A DNA stretch of 51,614 nt from Acidobacteriota bacterium (GCA_016208495.1 JACQXX010000059.1:1-51614), one strand, 5' to 3'. Positions 42,741-51,487 are shown, numbered from the stretch's first letter. Program-made: numbers and translations. The notes: generated from the sequence alone by a model not told the origin.

Positions 42741-43169
42741 TTACTGGTCGCCAATCTGGGAAAACTCAGCAGCGCCAAAGACGGCTTCCGCATGGCGATA
42801 GAATTTGAACTCCAGCAAATTGTTGAATGGATCCTGGAGAAAGAACGTCCGATGTTCGAGCGGCATACCTGGAAAGCGCACCTTTGGTTCTTGATAGAAC
42901 TTCAAGTGATGCGTTTGGGCTCGTTCAAGCATGGCTTCCCAGTCGGCTTCGGCATCGAAGATCAGCCCGAAATGGCGTGGATAAATACCACGTTGTTCAG
43001 GGAGTTCGTCACTGGTTTTGTGGGCAACGATTTGATTGCCGCCCAGATTGAGGATGAGCGAAACCGGGCTTTCGCGTCCGATCTGGCAACCCAAACCGTC
43101 ACGATAGAATACTTTAGCCTGTTCGATGTCCTGAATTGGAAAGGCAAGATGAAAGCGAATGTGTGTCAT
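42741..43169 (-). CDS. VOC-superfamily (glyoxalase-like) protein
   Basis: 142 residues from the ATG at 43169, with AAGGAG five bases before. Two beta-alpha-beta-beta-beta modules are seen (RFHLAFPIQDIEQAKVFY with a metal-ligand-type histidine, RHFGLIFDAEADWEAM, and NLLEFKFY with the terminal glutamate). Substrate and reaction are unknown; members include glyoxalase I, dioxygenases and resistance proteins. A GTTCAGAGTT hairpin element begins 18 bp upstream of its start codon. It stands on the minus strand upstream of rfaE2. Confidence 0.85.
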   Translation of the reverse strand: MTHIRFHLAFPIQDIEQAKVFYRDGLGCQIGRESPVSLILNLGGNQIVAHKTSDELPEQRGIYPRHFGLIFDAEADWEAMLERAQTHHLKFYQEPKVRFPGMPLEHRTFFLQDPFNNLLEFKFYRHAEAVFGAAEFSQIGDQ

Positions 43170-43186
43170 ATCACTCCTTCGGAAAA

Positions 43187-43304
43187 GTTCAGAGTTCAAG
43201 CTTCAGCTTGCAAGAAGGCACCTGAAAAATCCTTTCACTTGATGATGTGACTTATGTTGGTTCAGCCATTATTTGTTTGGCAAGCTAAAGCGTGAACTCT
43301 GAAC
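43187..43304. repeat. GTTCAGAGTT double-hairpin element (copy 3)
   Basis: Arms 43187-43211 and 43280-43304 are inverted copies (23 of 25 matching), spacer about 68 bp. The left arm carries an inner hairpin CAAGC-TTCA-GCTTG. Outer GTTCAGAGTT is shared with 20575-20657, whereas the inner stem differs in a paired way (CCGCC/GGCGG there). Confidence 0.88.
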
Positions 43305-43733
43305 TCCTCATTACATTGTAGGAGTAAAACCGCAGGATTTTTCGCCGAGGTGAAATCACGAGTTCTTTTTCAGTTTCCGCCATGGGGTTCCCTTTCTTAA
43401 AAGCAGGCATATCAAGCAGTAACAAAAGTTACGATATTCCTTGTTCTAACCTCAGACTGCCCAAAAACATCACAACCAGTTTGAAATACCTGGGGTGCAG
43501 GCATCTGGGTTTGACTGTAACAAACCATCCAGGAAAAATTTGGAGTTTCATTTTTTCGGCTGAACCGCTAGCATACATCATCTTTTTTCCCCCTCCACAA
43601 TTACAGCACATTCCGAAAACAAATTAAGAATTGTGAATGAAAAATCATGAGATGGCTAACTGCATATTTTGCAGCAAGATAGCTACTTCATACTTCATCC
43701 CTCATAATTCATAATTGGTCTTAACGAGGTCGT
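43305..43733. other. Intergenic region before the ATP-grasp gene
   Basis: No repeat array or gene that I can support; a 60-codon minus ORF here (43429-43611) lacks family features. The segment 43685-43717 contains degenerate TTCATCC and TTCATAA heptamers. The promoter of the ATP-grasp operon is presumably in this stretch. Confidence 0.45.
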
Positions 43734-45167
43734 ATGAAATTCGACTCCTACGACGTAGGCGGGTTCTATGACGAGATGTTTGGACCCGAAGGTGAGCCGC
43801 GTCCGGGGACGCGACTGCTGGCGCAACGACTCGAATCCATCCCGGAAACCGAGATTTTACAGCGCCAGCGAGCCGCTGAAGCCGCCCTGCTCAAACTCGG
43901 GATTACCTTCAATGTCTATGGCAACTCAGACGGAATCGAGAAGATTTTCCCGTTTGACATCATCCCCCGCATCGTCGAAGCCCACGAATGGGCGCCAATC
44001 GAAACGGGTCTCAAACAGCGAATTCAGGCATTGAATCTGTTTATTGACGACGTGTACCACGACCAGAAAATCATTCGTGACGGCGTTGTTCCAGAACACA
44101 TCATCACGTCGAGCAAGTGCTTTTTGCGACCCTGCATGGGGCTGAACCCGCCTCATGGCGTGTGGTGCCATATCACCGGAACCGACCTGGTTCGCGATGA
44201 TGAGGGTCAGTTTTTCGTGCTCGAAGACAATCTCCGCTGTCCATCAGGCGTGTCGTACGTGCTCGAAAACCGGGTTGTCATGAAACGCACGTTTCCGCAC
44301 GTGTTTGAAGATTCGCGGGTGCGCCCGGTCAACCAGTACCCGAGCAAACTGCTTGAGACGCTGGAGCGGCTGGCACCACATCACGTGTCTGACCCGACCG
44401 TGGTGCTGCTCACGCCTGGGGTTTACAACTCAGCCTACTTTGAACATTCCTTCCTCGCCCAGCAAATGGGCGTTCAACTGGTCGAAGGCCGTGACCTTGT
44501 GGTCGAAGATAAATATGTCTATATGCGGACCACCAAAGGCTTTCGGCGGGTGGATGTCATTTATCGCCGAATTGACGATGATTTTCTGGATCCACAGAAG
44601 TTTCGGGCTGATTCCATGCTGGGTGTTCCTGGGTTGATGGACGTTTACCGTTCCGGGCGGGTCGCACTGGCCAACGCTCCGGGCACGGGCGTGGCGGATG
44701 ACAAGGTCATCTATGCCTACGTTCCCGCCATCATCAAGTACTACCTCGACGAAGACCCGATTTTACCCAACGTTCCAACCTATCTGTGCAGCGATGAAAA
44801 ACAATTGCAGCACGTGCTGGCCAATCTTGACAAGCTGGTGGTGAAAACGGCCAACGGGTCAGGAGGCTACGGCATGCTGGTCGGCCCCTGTGCCAGTGCC
44901 GCGGAACGCGCCACATTTGCCGACGCCGTGCGTGCCAATCCGCGCGAATACATTGCCCAACCGACGCTCCAGCTTTCGCGTGTGCCAACCTTGATTGGCA
45001 ATCACCTCGAAGGCCGCCACGTTGATTTGCGCCCCTATGTACTTTATGGAGAAGAGATTTACGTGCTTCCAGGTGGGTTGACGCGAGTCGCCCTAACCAA
45101 AGGTTCGCTGGTGGTCAATTCGTCACAGGGCGGCGGGAGTAAGGATACGTGGGTGCTTTCGGAATAA
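43734..45167 (+). CDS. Circularly permuted ATP-grasp protein (DUF404/DUF407)
   Basis: 477 residues, full length. The family is recognised from [12 protein letters not shown], the [22 protein letters not shown] block, seen as GLNPPHG and TGTDLVRD, then [19 protein letters not shown], and [16 protein letters not shown] near the end (the ATP-binding glycine loop). These enzymes probably form amide or peptide-like bonds using ATP; their partner is the alpha-E protein. In many bacteria they are encoded with alpha-E, a transglutaminase-like protein and the Anbu protease. GAGG precedes the start. The next gene on the same strand, alpha-E, is 640 bp away, with a heptamer array and a minus-strand gene between. 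Confidence 0.93.
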   Translation: MKFDSYDVGGFYDEMFGPEGEPRPGTRLLAQRLESIPETEILQRQRAAEAALLKLGITFNVYGNSDGIEKIFPFDIIPRIVEAHEWAPIETGLKQRIQALNLFIDDVYHDQKIIRDGVVPEHIITSSKCFLRPCMGLNPPHGVWCHITGTDLVRDDEGQFFVLEDNLRCPSGVSYVLENRVVMKRTFPHVFEDSRVRPVNQYPSKLLETLERLAPHHVSDPTVVLLTPGVYNSAYFEHSFLAQQMGVQLVEGRDLVVEDKYVYMRTTKGFRRVDVIYRRIDDDFLDPQKFRADSMLGVPGLMDVYRSGRVALANAPGTGVADDKVIYAYVPAIIKYYLDEDPILPNVPTYLCSDEKQLQHVLANLDKLVVKTANGSGGYGMLVGPCASAAERATFADAVRANPREYIAQPTLQLSRVPTLIGNHLEGRHVDLRPYVLYGEEIYVLPGGLTRVALTKGSLVVNSSQGGGSKDTWVLSE

Positions 45168-45169
45168 TC

Positions 45170-45307
45170 GGGTTCAGGGTTCAGGGTTCGGGGTTCGGGG
45201 TTCAGGGTTCAGGGTTCAGGGTTCAGGGTTCAGGGTTCAGGGTTCAGGGTTCAGGGTTCAGGGTTCAGGGTTCAGGGTTCAGGGTTCAGGGTTCAGGGTT
45301 CAGGGTT
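45170..45307. repeat. GGGTTCA heptamer array, longest in the window
   Basis: About 19.7 units, with two consecutive GGGTTCG variants near the left end. It sits directly after the ATP-grasp stop codon. Confidence 0.97.
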
Positions 45308-45371
45308 TTCGAATTATGAGGAGATAGATAGGACTGAGAATCTGCAACAACCGCCTCAGTCAACCTCGACA

Positions 45372-45659
45372 TCAAGCGGCATCATCTTCCAGGGCATCAA
45401 GCCTGGTAGCATTATCAGCCAGCATCAGGGTCATGGAGTTTAAGCGTCGGTCAATCTTTCGAAAACCAGCTTTTGTCTCTGCTTCCAACCGCTCAAGTCG
45501 GCCTTTGACGTCAGCCAATTCTGATTCCAGGTGTTCAAACCGTGGAATTACTTCCTGTACCAAGGCTTCACGAACAACTTCAGCCAGCATTTGCCTTAGA
45601 TCATTTCGAGTTTGATAGCTTTCTGGCGGCGGATAGTTTTTGGTTGGGTCTTCGCTCAT
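45372..45659 (-). CDS. Small coiled-coil protein
   Basis: 95 residues with an AAAGGAAG ribosome binding site. The N terminus is polar (SEDPTKNYPPPESYQTR), then a coiled coil with heptad pattern (LAEVVREALVQEVIPRFEHL, LADVKGRLERLEAETKAGF) to the C terminus. It matches no enzyme family; many such short proteins are encoded near Uma2-type or mobile genes. It interrupts the ATP-grasp/alpha-E/Anbu operon on the opposite strand. Confidence 0.72.
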   Translation of the reverse strand: MSEDPTKNYPPPESYQTRNDLRQMLAEVVREALVQEVIPRFEHLESELADVKGRLERLEAETKAGFRKIDRRLNSMTLMLADNATRLDALEDDAA

Positions 45660-45807
45660 ATTGTCTTCCTTTCGAACATGAGTGTTGTTGGATGCTCATC
45701 TGATTGTGCCATAACAGGAGTGTAAAACAATTGAATTTTACCTCGACCACGTAGGTAAAAGCTCATTGCTCATCATACTCACTGTCACTCAAAAAGGATT
45801 TACCACT

Positions 45808-46776
45808 ATGCTCAGTCGCGTTGCTGATTCGATCTACTGGATGAGCCGCTCTATTGAACGGGCGGAGAATGTCGCCCGCTTTGTGGATGTCACCTTAAAC
45901 CTGATGCTCGATTTGCCGGAAGCAACGGTGGATCAGTGGCGACCAATTGTGGACACCAGTGGCGATTTTCAGCTTTTTCGCCAGCTTGGCTACGACGCCA
46001 CGGAAGACAACGTCGTCCGCTTCCTGACCTTTGACGAACGCAACCCCAATTCGATCCTGTCGTGTTTACAGGCGGCGCGGGAAAATGCCCGGTCCGTCAG
46101 GTCGGTGATCTCGTCGGAAATGTGGGAGCAACTCAATACCTTTTACCTGATGGTCAAGGAAGCCGCCGCCGCACCAGGTCATCTGGATCACCATTCGTTT
46201 TTCTCGCGAGTCAAACTGGCCAGCCATTTGTTTGTCGGCGTCACCGATGCCACCATGTCGCACGGCGAAGCCTGGCACTTCAACCGGCTAGGTCGCTTGC
46301 AGGAACGGGCCGACAAAACGTCGCGGATTCTGGATGTGAAGTATTTTCTGTTGCTGCCAAGTCCAAACTACGTGGGAACGGCGCTGGATGACGTGCAGTG
46401 GTCAGCGTTGTTAAAGTCGGCCAGCGCACTCGAAATGTACCGCAAACGCTATGGCCGGATTGCTCCGGGCGACATTGCCGAGTTTTTGATTCTGGATCGC
46501 GAATTTCCACGTGCGATTCGATTTTGCCTGTTTCGCTGTGAAGAATCCCTGCGCGGGATTTCGGGCTCGCTCCCTGGAACCTACAGCAACACACCGGAAA
46601 GAAAACTGGGGCGCTTGCGTTCCGAACTCGATTGCACCACGATAGAGGAAATCATCGGCGCCGGGCTACACGAGTTTCTGGACCGATTTCAAGCCGACCT
46701 GAATGCCGTGGGAGACAGCATCTTTGAAGCCTTCTTCGCCATGCGCCCGATGAGCCAAACCGCCATTCAACAATAA
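45808..46776 (+). CDS. Alpha-E domain protein (DUF403)
   Basis: 322 residues from the ATG at 45808, chosen since MLSRVADSIYWMSRSIERAENVAR, read as LSRVADSIYW followed by ERAENVAR, is the conserved N terminus and AAAAGGA lies before it. All-helical family of unknown activity that accompanies the circularly permuted ATP-grasp protein. Further family features are HFNRLGRLQERADKTSRILD and FPRAIRFCL. It is followed 13 bp later by Anbu. Confidence 0.93.
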   Translation: MLSRVADSIYWMSRSIERAENVARFVDVTLNLMLDLPEATVDQWRPIVDTSGDFQLFRQLGYDATEDNVVRFLTFDERNPNSILSCLQAARENARSVRSVISSEMWEQLNTFYLMVKEAAAAPGHLDHHSFFSRVKLASHLFVGVTDATMSHGEAWHFNRLGRLQERADKTSRILDVKYFLLLPSPNYVGTALDDVQWSALLKSASALEMYRKRYGRIAPGDIAEFLILDREFPRAIRFCLFRCEESLRGISGSLPGTYSNTPERKLGRLRSELDCTTIEEIIGAGLHEFLDRFQADLNAVGDSIFEAFFAMRPMSQTAIQQ

Positions 46777-46789
46777 GGATCATTCACCA

Positions 46790-47527
46790 ATGACATTTTG
46801 CCTGGGCATTGCCGTCCAAGACGGATTGATTGGAATTGCAGACACGCGGATCACAGCCGGAATGGAAATGAGTTCATCACGCAAACTCATCACCCGCCAG
46901 TTTGAAAACAACGCCTTGTTTTTGATGACGTCCGGCTTGCGCTCCACTCGTGATAAAGCGGTGATGTATTTTGACGAATATCTCAATGACGAAGGCCGAA
47001 CCTTCGACAAATTGCACAAAGCCGTGAATGCCTACTGTGGATTTGTCCGGCAGGTGGCCGATGAAGACCAGTCTTCGCTCTCACGCAGCGGCCTGTTTTT
47101 CGACCTGCACACGTTGATTGGCGGCCAGTTTGAAAAAGATGAGACCCACAAATTGTATCTGGTGTATCCGCAGGGCAACTGGGTTGAAATCCTGACCGAT
47201 ACACCGTTTTGCATCATTGGCCGCTCAGCCTATGGGAAACCGCTCCTGGATCGGATGCTGACGTATCCGACCAGCCTGGAACATGCGCTCAACATTGGGT
47301 TTCTGGCGTTTGATTCGACATGCACCAGCGTGACCGAAGTTGATTTTCCGATTGATATTGCCCTCTATCGCACCGGCTCGTTTGCGATTTCCGAACACCG
47401 GTTCGCCCAAAATGAACTGCAGGAAGCCTCAGAATGGTGGCATACCCGACTCAGTGAACTGGTCAAAGACGCACCTTCAAACTGGGCGAAGAAGTTCTTT
47501 TCAAAAACCGAAGCCGCGCATTCCTAA
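46790..47527 (+). CDS. Anbu (proteasome-like, HslV-related) protease
   Basis: 245 residues with AAGGA before the ATG. The N terminus MTFCLGIAVQDGLIGIADTR has the pattern of Ntn hydrolases, with T2 as the probable nucleophile after removal of Met, D18 and a lysine at 32. The family is the ancestral beta-subunit (Anbu), which self-assembles into helical or ring structures. It is encoded with the ATP-grasp and alpha-E genes in the standard order; the transglutaminase-like gene that usually belongs to the set is not next to it here. A role in processing the product of the ATP-grasp/alpha-E pair is inferred from the conserved association. Confidence 0.9.
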   Translation: MTFCLGIAVQDGLIGIADTRITAGMEMSSSRKLITRQFENNALFLMTSGLRSTRDKAVMYFDEYLNDEGRTFDKLHKAVNAYCGFVRQVADEDQSSLSRSGLFFDLHTLIGGQFEKDETHKLYLVYPQGNWVEILTDTPFCIIGRSAYGKPLLDRMLTYPTSLEHALNIGFLAFDSTCTSVTEVDFPIDIALYRTGSFAISEHRFAQNELQEASEWWHTRLSELVKDAPSNWAKKFFSKTEAAHS

Positions 47528-47555
47528 ATCAATCAGGATTGGAAAACCAAGAACT

Positions 47556-47668
47556 GGGATCAGGGGTCAGGGAATTGTTTTTCTCAACGGTTGTGTTTTG
47601 AGCGAATGCAACGAGAAACCTGGCTTTAAAATTTTGAACCCTGACCCCTGATTGAACCCTGACCCCTA
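47556..47668. repeat. Inverted repeat with GGGGTCAGG units
   Basis: ATCAGGGGTCAGGG at 47559-47572 and its complement CCCTGACCCCTGAT at 47639-47652, with another CCCTGACCCC following. It could form a hairpin between the convergent Anbu and minus-strand genes. Confidence 0.8.
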
Positions 47669-47673
47669 CAATG

Positions 47674-48381
47674 TCAGCACCCAAAAGCCACCAGAATCTC
47701 CACGGTATGAACGACCTGCCACGTATCCCCTTCTTTGGCTTTTATCCGGAATCGAATCGTACTGACACCCGGACTATAAGGCATATTCCCGCCTTCTGGT
47801 TTCTGTTTTGCGACGTTTAACCATCTTTCCTCATTTTGGGAATAGAGCCCTTCATACAAAGTAGCATTTATCTTCTCTTGTTCGACGATTGCTTGATAAA
47901 GCTCCTCTTTGGTGTAATCCGGGAATCGGTCCTCATCCTTGAAGGTGATGGGATTTCCGCTAAAAACATGTCGTTGGGGTGAAGTCAGCTCAACCCAGGT
48001 TGACCGCCCGTGTTTCCAGTCTAAAAGATACAAGGGAAGACCTTCATCATTAATCATCAGGCTGGTTTCGATTTGTTGTTCAATTTTAAATTCCCGGGTA
48101 TCTTCTGGTTTGGGAGTGAGCCGGATTCTTACATTCTCATACAGGTTGTCCAACCCCATTTCAAACTTCACAAGATCAGATGGATTCTTTTGAAACAATC
48201 GCCACCTTCCTTCATCCGATAAATCTTTCCCAGTGATTTTAATCCCCTGAAGCCGAGCATTCGAAATATCAGATTGTGAAAGGTTGAACATTCCTTTTGT
48301 TCTAAATCCACCAACTCCGATCAATGTCACGCATACCAAACTCAGTATCATTAATAATTTCAGACTTTTGCTTAATATCAT
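47674..48381 (-). CDS. Exported protein, paralogue 2 (unknown; possible immunity protein)
   Basis: 235 residues with GGAGTAAGG before the ATG. Signal peptide (LLMILSLVCVTLIGVGG). Strongly similar to the next gene upstream: both have REFKIEQQIETS, INDEG, WKHG, RFP.TKEELYQA and a C-terminal YSPGVSTIRFRI..KEGDTWQV and end in GC. No family recognised. It should be periplasmic or lipid-free exported. Tandem duplicates downstream of a murein endopeptidase suggest an inhibitor or immunity role (inference). Confidence 0.75.
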   Translation of the reverse strand: MILSKSLKLLMILSLVCVTLIGVGGFRTKGMFNLSQSDISNARLQGIKITGKDLSDEGRWRLFQKNPSDLVKFEMGLDNLYENVRIRLTPKPEDTREFKIEQQIETSLMINDEGLPLYLLDWKHGRSTWVELTSPQRHVFSGNPITFKDEDRFPDYTKEELYQAIVEQEKINATLYEGLYSQNEERWLNVAKQKPEGGNMPYSPGVSTIRFRIKAKEGDTWQVVHTVEILVAFGC

Positions 48382-48533
48382 ACCTTACTCCGATTAACAG
48401 TTTGTGCTATTTCTCCATTAACTAAAAAGCAATCAAGCGTTAACTTAATACCACGTGTAAACAATTACTATCTGTGGCTTTTTTCTCATGTGAGGATTCC
48501 ACTTCAAAATAGTATAACTTCCAAAAACTGGGG
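48382..48533. other. Gap between the two exported paralogues
   Basis: 152 bp, AT-rich, no ORF. Possibly a separate promoter for paralogue 2. Confidence 0.4.
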
Positions 48534-49250
48534 TTAGCATCCCAGTGCCGTTGCAATGTCTACAATGTGGATGACCTGCCAGGTATCGCCTTCTTTTGCC
48601 TGGATTCGAAGTCGAATAGTACTTACGCCAGGGCTATAAATAACCCACCCCTCTTGCGGTTTTTGCTTCACCAGCTTCAGCCATTTATCGTCATTTGGGT
48701 CATAGGTGTAATTGCCACTCCTGGCATCCCGTTTCCCTTGTTTGATAACCGCCTGATAGAGTTCCTTTTTGGTAAAGGCTGGGAATCGGCGGCTATCCTT
48801 TTCCGTGATTGCTTTTCCACGAAAAATATTTGGCTGGATTGCAGTTAATTCAATCCAGCGTGATAACCCGTGTTTCCAGTTCGAAAGATCAAGATGTGGT
48901 CCCTCATCATTGATGGTCATGCTGGTTTCGATTTGTTGCTCAATTTTAAATTCCCTGGTGTCTCCTGGTTTAGGCTTTACTCGAATCTGCACCTTTTCAT
49001 ATTCACTGGTATAGTCCATCTCCAACTTAACCTGTGTGGATGGTTTCTTTTTCGTGAGTTTCCATTTTTTCTTATCCCAGGAGTTGATTCCTGAAATTTC
49101 AATCAGGTCAAGTTTTTGAGCCAGGATGGGTGATTCAACTTCAGGTTGCTGAGCCCAAATTGGTGAGTGAAAAGACAGATTTCCAAAAATCCCGACTCCA
49201 AACTGAAGCAATACAATTAAACAACATTTTAATTTCAACTGGTTTTTCAT
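48534..49250 (-). CDS. Exported protein, paralogue 1 (unknown; possible immunity protein)
   Basis: 238 residues with AGGACC near the ATG. Signal peptide (CLIVLLQFGVGIFGNL, cut around SPIWAQ). It shares the same blocks with the downstream paralogue (REFKIEQQIETSM, INDEGPHLDL, WKHGLSRW, KEGDTWQV). The ATG lies only 29 bp after the endopeptidase stop, so the two are surely in one transcript. No fold can be named by eye; the alternating hydrophobic pattern suggests a beta-rich domain. Confidence 0.75.
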   Translation of the reverse strand: MKNQLKLKCCLIVLLQFGVGIFGNLSFHSPIWAQQPEVESPILAQKLDLIEISGINSWDKKKWKLTKKKPSTQVKLEMDYTSEYEKVQIRVKPKPGDTREFKIEQQIETSMTINDEGPHLDLSNWKHGLSRWIELTAIQPNIFRGKAITEKDSRRFPAFTKKELYQAVIKQGKRDARSGNYTYDPNDDKWLKLVKQKPQEGWVIYSPGVSTIRLRIQAKEGDTWQVIHIVDIATALGC

Positions 49251-49279
49251 ATCAGGTCCTATCTTCTTTTTTGTGTGAG

Positions 49280-50188
49280 TTACACCAATACCACATGTAA
49301 GTGGTCATTATGCTTGGCTTTGTATTTCACAATCCCTTTGAAACCAGGAGCGTTGTAAATAACTTCATCATTAAAAAATATCTCTCTCACTGGAAATAAT
49401 CTCAAAATTAATTGAATCAGTTCTTTAGTCAGAGCCCGATCATAGGTAGAATCGCTATAGGATACATTTGCTCCTGGCCCCCACTTTGAGTCTTTTCGAA
49501 TGGGCCTCATGTCAATAGTTTTGCCATCTCGATGTGAGCCATGTGGCGGGAAGGAGATTCCACCAGGCCGACTGATATCACCAATCTGAATCGGACGAGA
49601 GGAATGCCGCTGATACCACTCCCGACCAAGCGTCCGCAGGCGATCAATCGTTTCCCGAGTCCCGATTTGATCAGGCATGTCTTCGATATTCCCTTTGACA
49701 CCTGGATGAAACCGGTTGTAAGTTACAAAACCCAGGCCATGTTCCGGTAACTCCCATCGAATCTCACGGTTGCCATTTTTTGGTATTTCGGCACTGGTTA
49801 ACTCACGCGGTGATGGTCCTTCAGAGGTCCAGGGACCAACCACTCTCACGCCTACGACAAATTCTGACTGCTGAACCCGTTGCCTGATCGAATCAGCCGA
49901 TTCACGCAGGTTTGGTGGCCGGTTTGTGGTTGAATCAGCGTTAAACAACAGCGCGGCAAACGTTTCATCGCCCGGTTTTACGCGACCTAAAGACCGTTGC
50001 GAGATTCCCCGGACTTTGGCCCGCTGAAAGGCAATGAGTGCCTGTTGTGTGTGCCACCCCCAATTTCTATCTTCAACGATGGACTGCATTCCAGGAACAT
50101 TCTTGACATTTAAATTCAGCAGTTTCTGGATTTCCAGCACGTCTCCCTTGTCGTTGCGTTCACCTTGTCCGACATTTCCCTTTAGCAT
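49280..50188 (-). CDS. LAS-type murein endopeptidase (M74/MepA-like) with peptidoglycan-binding N terminus
   Basis: 302 residues from the ATG at 50188, preceded by GAAGGAG 11 bases before; upstream in-frame TTG (50284) and GTG (50248) codons have no ribosome binding site. Residues 1-70: a peptidoglycan-binding-like domain (VGQGERNDKGDVLEIQKLLN, then TQQALIAFQ). The C-terminal domain has zinc ligands in GSHRDGKTIDM and HNDHLHV, the LAS metallopeptidase pattern of penicillin-insensitive murein endopeptidases, which cut crosslinks in the cell wall. No signal peptide is visible, so it would need a secretion machine or lysis to reach the wall. Followed directly by two exported paralogues, an arrangement known from peptidoglycan-targeting effectors with periplasmic immunity proteins. 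Confidence 0.82.
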   Translation of the reverse strand: MLKGNVGQGERNDKGDVLEIQKLLNLNVKNVPGMQSIVEDRNWGWHTQQALIAFQRAKVRGISQRSLGRVKPGDETFAALLFNADSTTNRPPNLRESADSIRQRVQQSEFVVGVRVVGPWTSEGPSPRELTSAEIPKNGNREIRWELPEHGLGFVTYNRFHPGVKGNIEDMPDQIGTRETIDRLRTLGREWYQRHSSRPIQIGDISRPGGISFPPHGSHRDGKTIDMRPIRKDSKWGPGANVSYSDSTYDRALTKELIQLILRLFPVREIFFNDEVIYNAPGFKGIVKYKAKHNDHLHVVLV

Positions 50189-50293
50189 TTTATTTGAAGC
50201 TCCTTCTTCAATTTCAATTTCGTTTGGCCAGTGGAATTTAATTTTCACGGCCAGTTGACTGAGTAAGTGCAAATGCCAGGCCAAAAATAATTA

Positions 50294-50324
50294 GGCCGGG
50301 AAGTTCAAAATGAACTTCCCGGCC
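50294..50324. terminator. Perfect 14-bp hairpin
   Basis: GGCCGGGAAGTTCA, loop AAA, and its exact complement. Followed by CTTTGTTTTTC on plus and by TAATTATTTTT on minus, so it may end transcription in both directions; on minus it would end the DUF4097 transcript before the endopeptidase gene. Confidence 0.8.
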
Positions 50325-50361
50325 CTTTGTTTTTCACGGTCGTCTTTCTGGAAGGAATAAA

Positions 50362-50428
50362 TGCCATTTCCTCGCTGGCTCAGAGAACTCACTCCTCTTC
50401 CGGTTCGAAAGGCAGGGAGGAAATGGCA
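50362..50428. repeat. Inverted repeat TGCCATTTCCTC
   Basis: TGCCATTTCCTC (50362-50373) and GAGGAAATGGCA (50417-50428) with 43 bp between. Function unknown; it is not followed by a T-tract. Confidence 0.75.
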
Positions 50429-50439
50429 AACTTGAAAAC

Positions 50440-50558
50440 GGGGCTGGGGGCTTGGGGCGACTGAAGGGATGAGGGATGAAGGATGAGGGATGAAATAAAA
50501 CCAGTTCTTCAGCCCGACTTCTTCAGCCCGATGTCTTCAGCCCTGTTTTTTTCAGCCC
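50440..50558. repeat. GGGCTGA-type array element, second copy, inverted to 35400-35611
   Basis: GGGGCTGGGGGCTTGGGG arm at 50440-50464, GATGAGGGATGAAGGATGAG core, and TTCAGCCCGA-type arm at 50507-50558. The core plus the flanking GAAATAAAACCA matches 35497-35540 in reverse complement. It ends 7 bp from the DUF4097 stop. Confidence 0.85.
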
Positions 50559-50564
50559 TTAGTC

Positions 50565-51377
50565 CTAATTGGCTCGCCCGCCTGACTTGCGTAGCGAAAC
50601 ATCGCCCGAGGCTGATTTGATTGAAATCCGCATTCCGCCATTGCCGATGCTGCCGCGAGCCGATGCGCCGGGGCCGTATTCGTGCTTTTCAACGTTCAGT
50701 GGGAAATCTGAATTCACATCACCGCTCACTGTCGCCATATCTACCTGAGCGCCCAGGTTTGCCGGAACGCGGACGTCAACATCGCCGCTGGCTGAGGCAA
50801 ATTCCATTTTTCCGCTCGCATTGGACAGGTTTGTAATGTTGACTTTAACGTCGCCGCTGGCAGTTTTGGCGCTCACCAGTCCTTCGGCATCATCCACCAG
50901 CACATCGCCGCTGGCGGTGGCAACGTCAATATCACCTGAAGAATTCACCACTCGCACATCACCGCTGGCCGACTTGGCGTCAATATCGCCCGTGACTTCT
51001 TCAAGGGAAATATCACCGCTGGCGGTGGCAATTTTGTCAAACTGGAATTTAGTTGATTTGGGAACCTGGACTTCGAAATTGACGCTGGCGTCACAGTTGC
51101 AATTTTGGGGATATTTGACCCGGAGTTCGACCCGGTTGCCGCTGCTCAGATCTTCGATTTCAACGCGGTCAGCGTCGCGACCTTCTTTGATGGCTGTCAC
51201 CTGGACGGTCTCACCGCCATAACCGTGAATTTTGATGTCACCTGAAACATTTTTGACGCTGATGCTGCCACCGGCTGACAGCGGGTAGGATTTTTGGAAG
51301 TTTTGAGCCATCGCAACGCCAGAAGCGGCGATCATCAGAACAAGTGCGAATGCGAAATGGGAAAAGTGTTTTTTCAT
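50565..51377 (-). CDS. Exported DUF4097 (putative adhesin-like beta-helix) protein
   Basis: 270 residues from the ATG at 51377 (GAGGAG site 5 bases before). Signal peptide ALVLMIAASGVAMAQ. The mature part has about ten SGDI/SGDV turns (ASGDISLEEV, SASGDVRVV, TASGDVKV), the pattern of the DUF4097 right-handed beta-solenoid, predicted to lie on the cell surface or in the periplasm. A pair of cysteines (NCNC, about residue 95) may form a disulfide. Function is unknown; these are common in Acidobacteria and Bacteroidetes, often near anti-sigma factor genes, but none is seen in this window. Confidence 0.88.
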   Translation of the reverse strand: MKKHFSHFAFALVLMIAASGVAMAQNFQKSYPLSAGGSISVKNVSGDIKIHGYGGETVQVTAIKEGRDADRVEIEDLSSGNRVELRVKYPQNCNCDASVNFEVQVPKSTKFQFDKIATASGDISLEEVTGDIDAKSASGDVRVVNSSGDIDVATASGDVLVDDAEGLVSAKTASGDVKVNITNLSNASGKMEFASASGDVDVRVPANLGAQVDMATVSGDVNSDFPLNVEKHEYGPGASARGSIGNGGMRISIKSASGDVSLRKSGGRAN

Positions 51378-51487
51378 ATTGTCTCCTCGGGGGATTCCTT
51401 TCAAATGTGTTTTGATTCTCTTGACCTGTTGCCCGAGTGTGTGTGAGACAATTAGAAAAAGTTGCAGAAAAAATTTTAGGGATGCGA

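Noticed and set aside
43429-43611. 60-codon minus ORF before the ATP-grasp gene
   Set aside because: No ribosome binding site, no family features, uneven composition.
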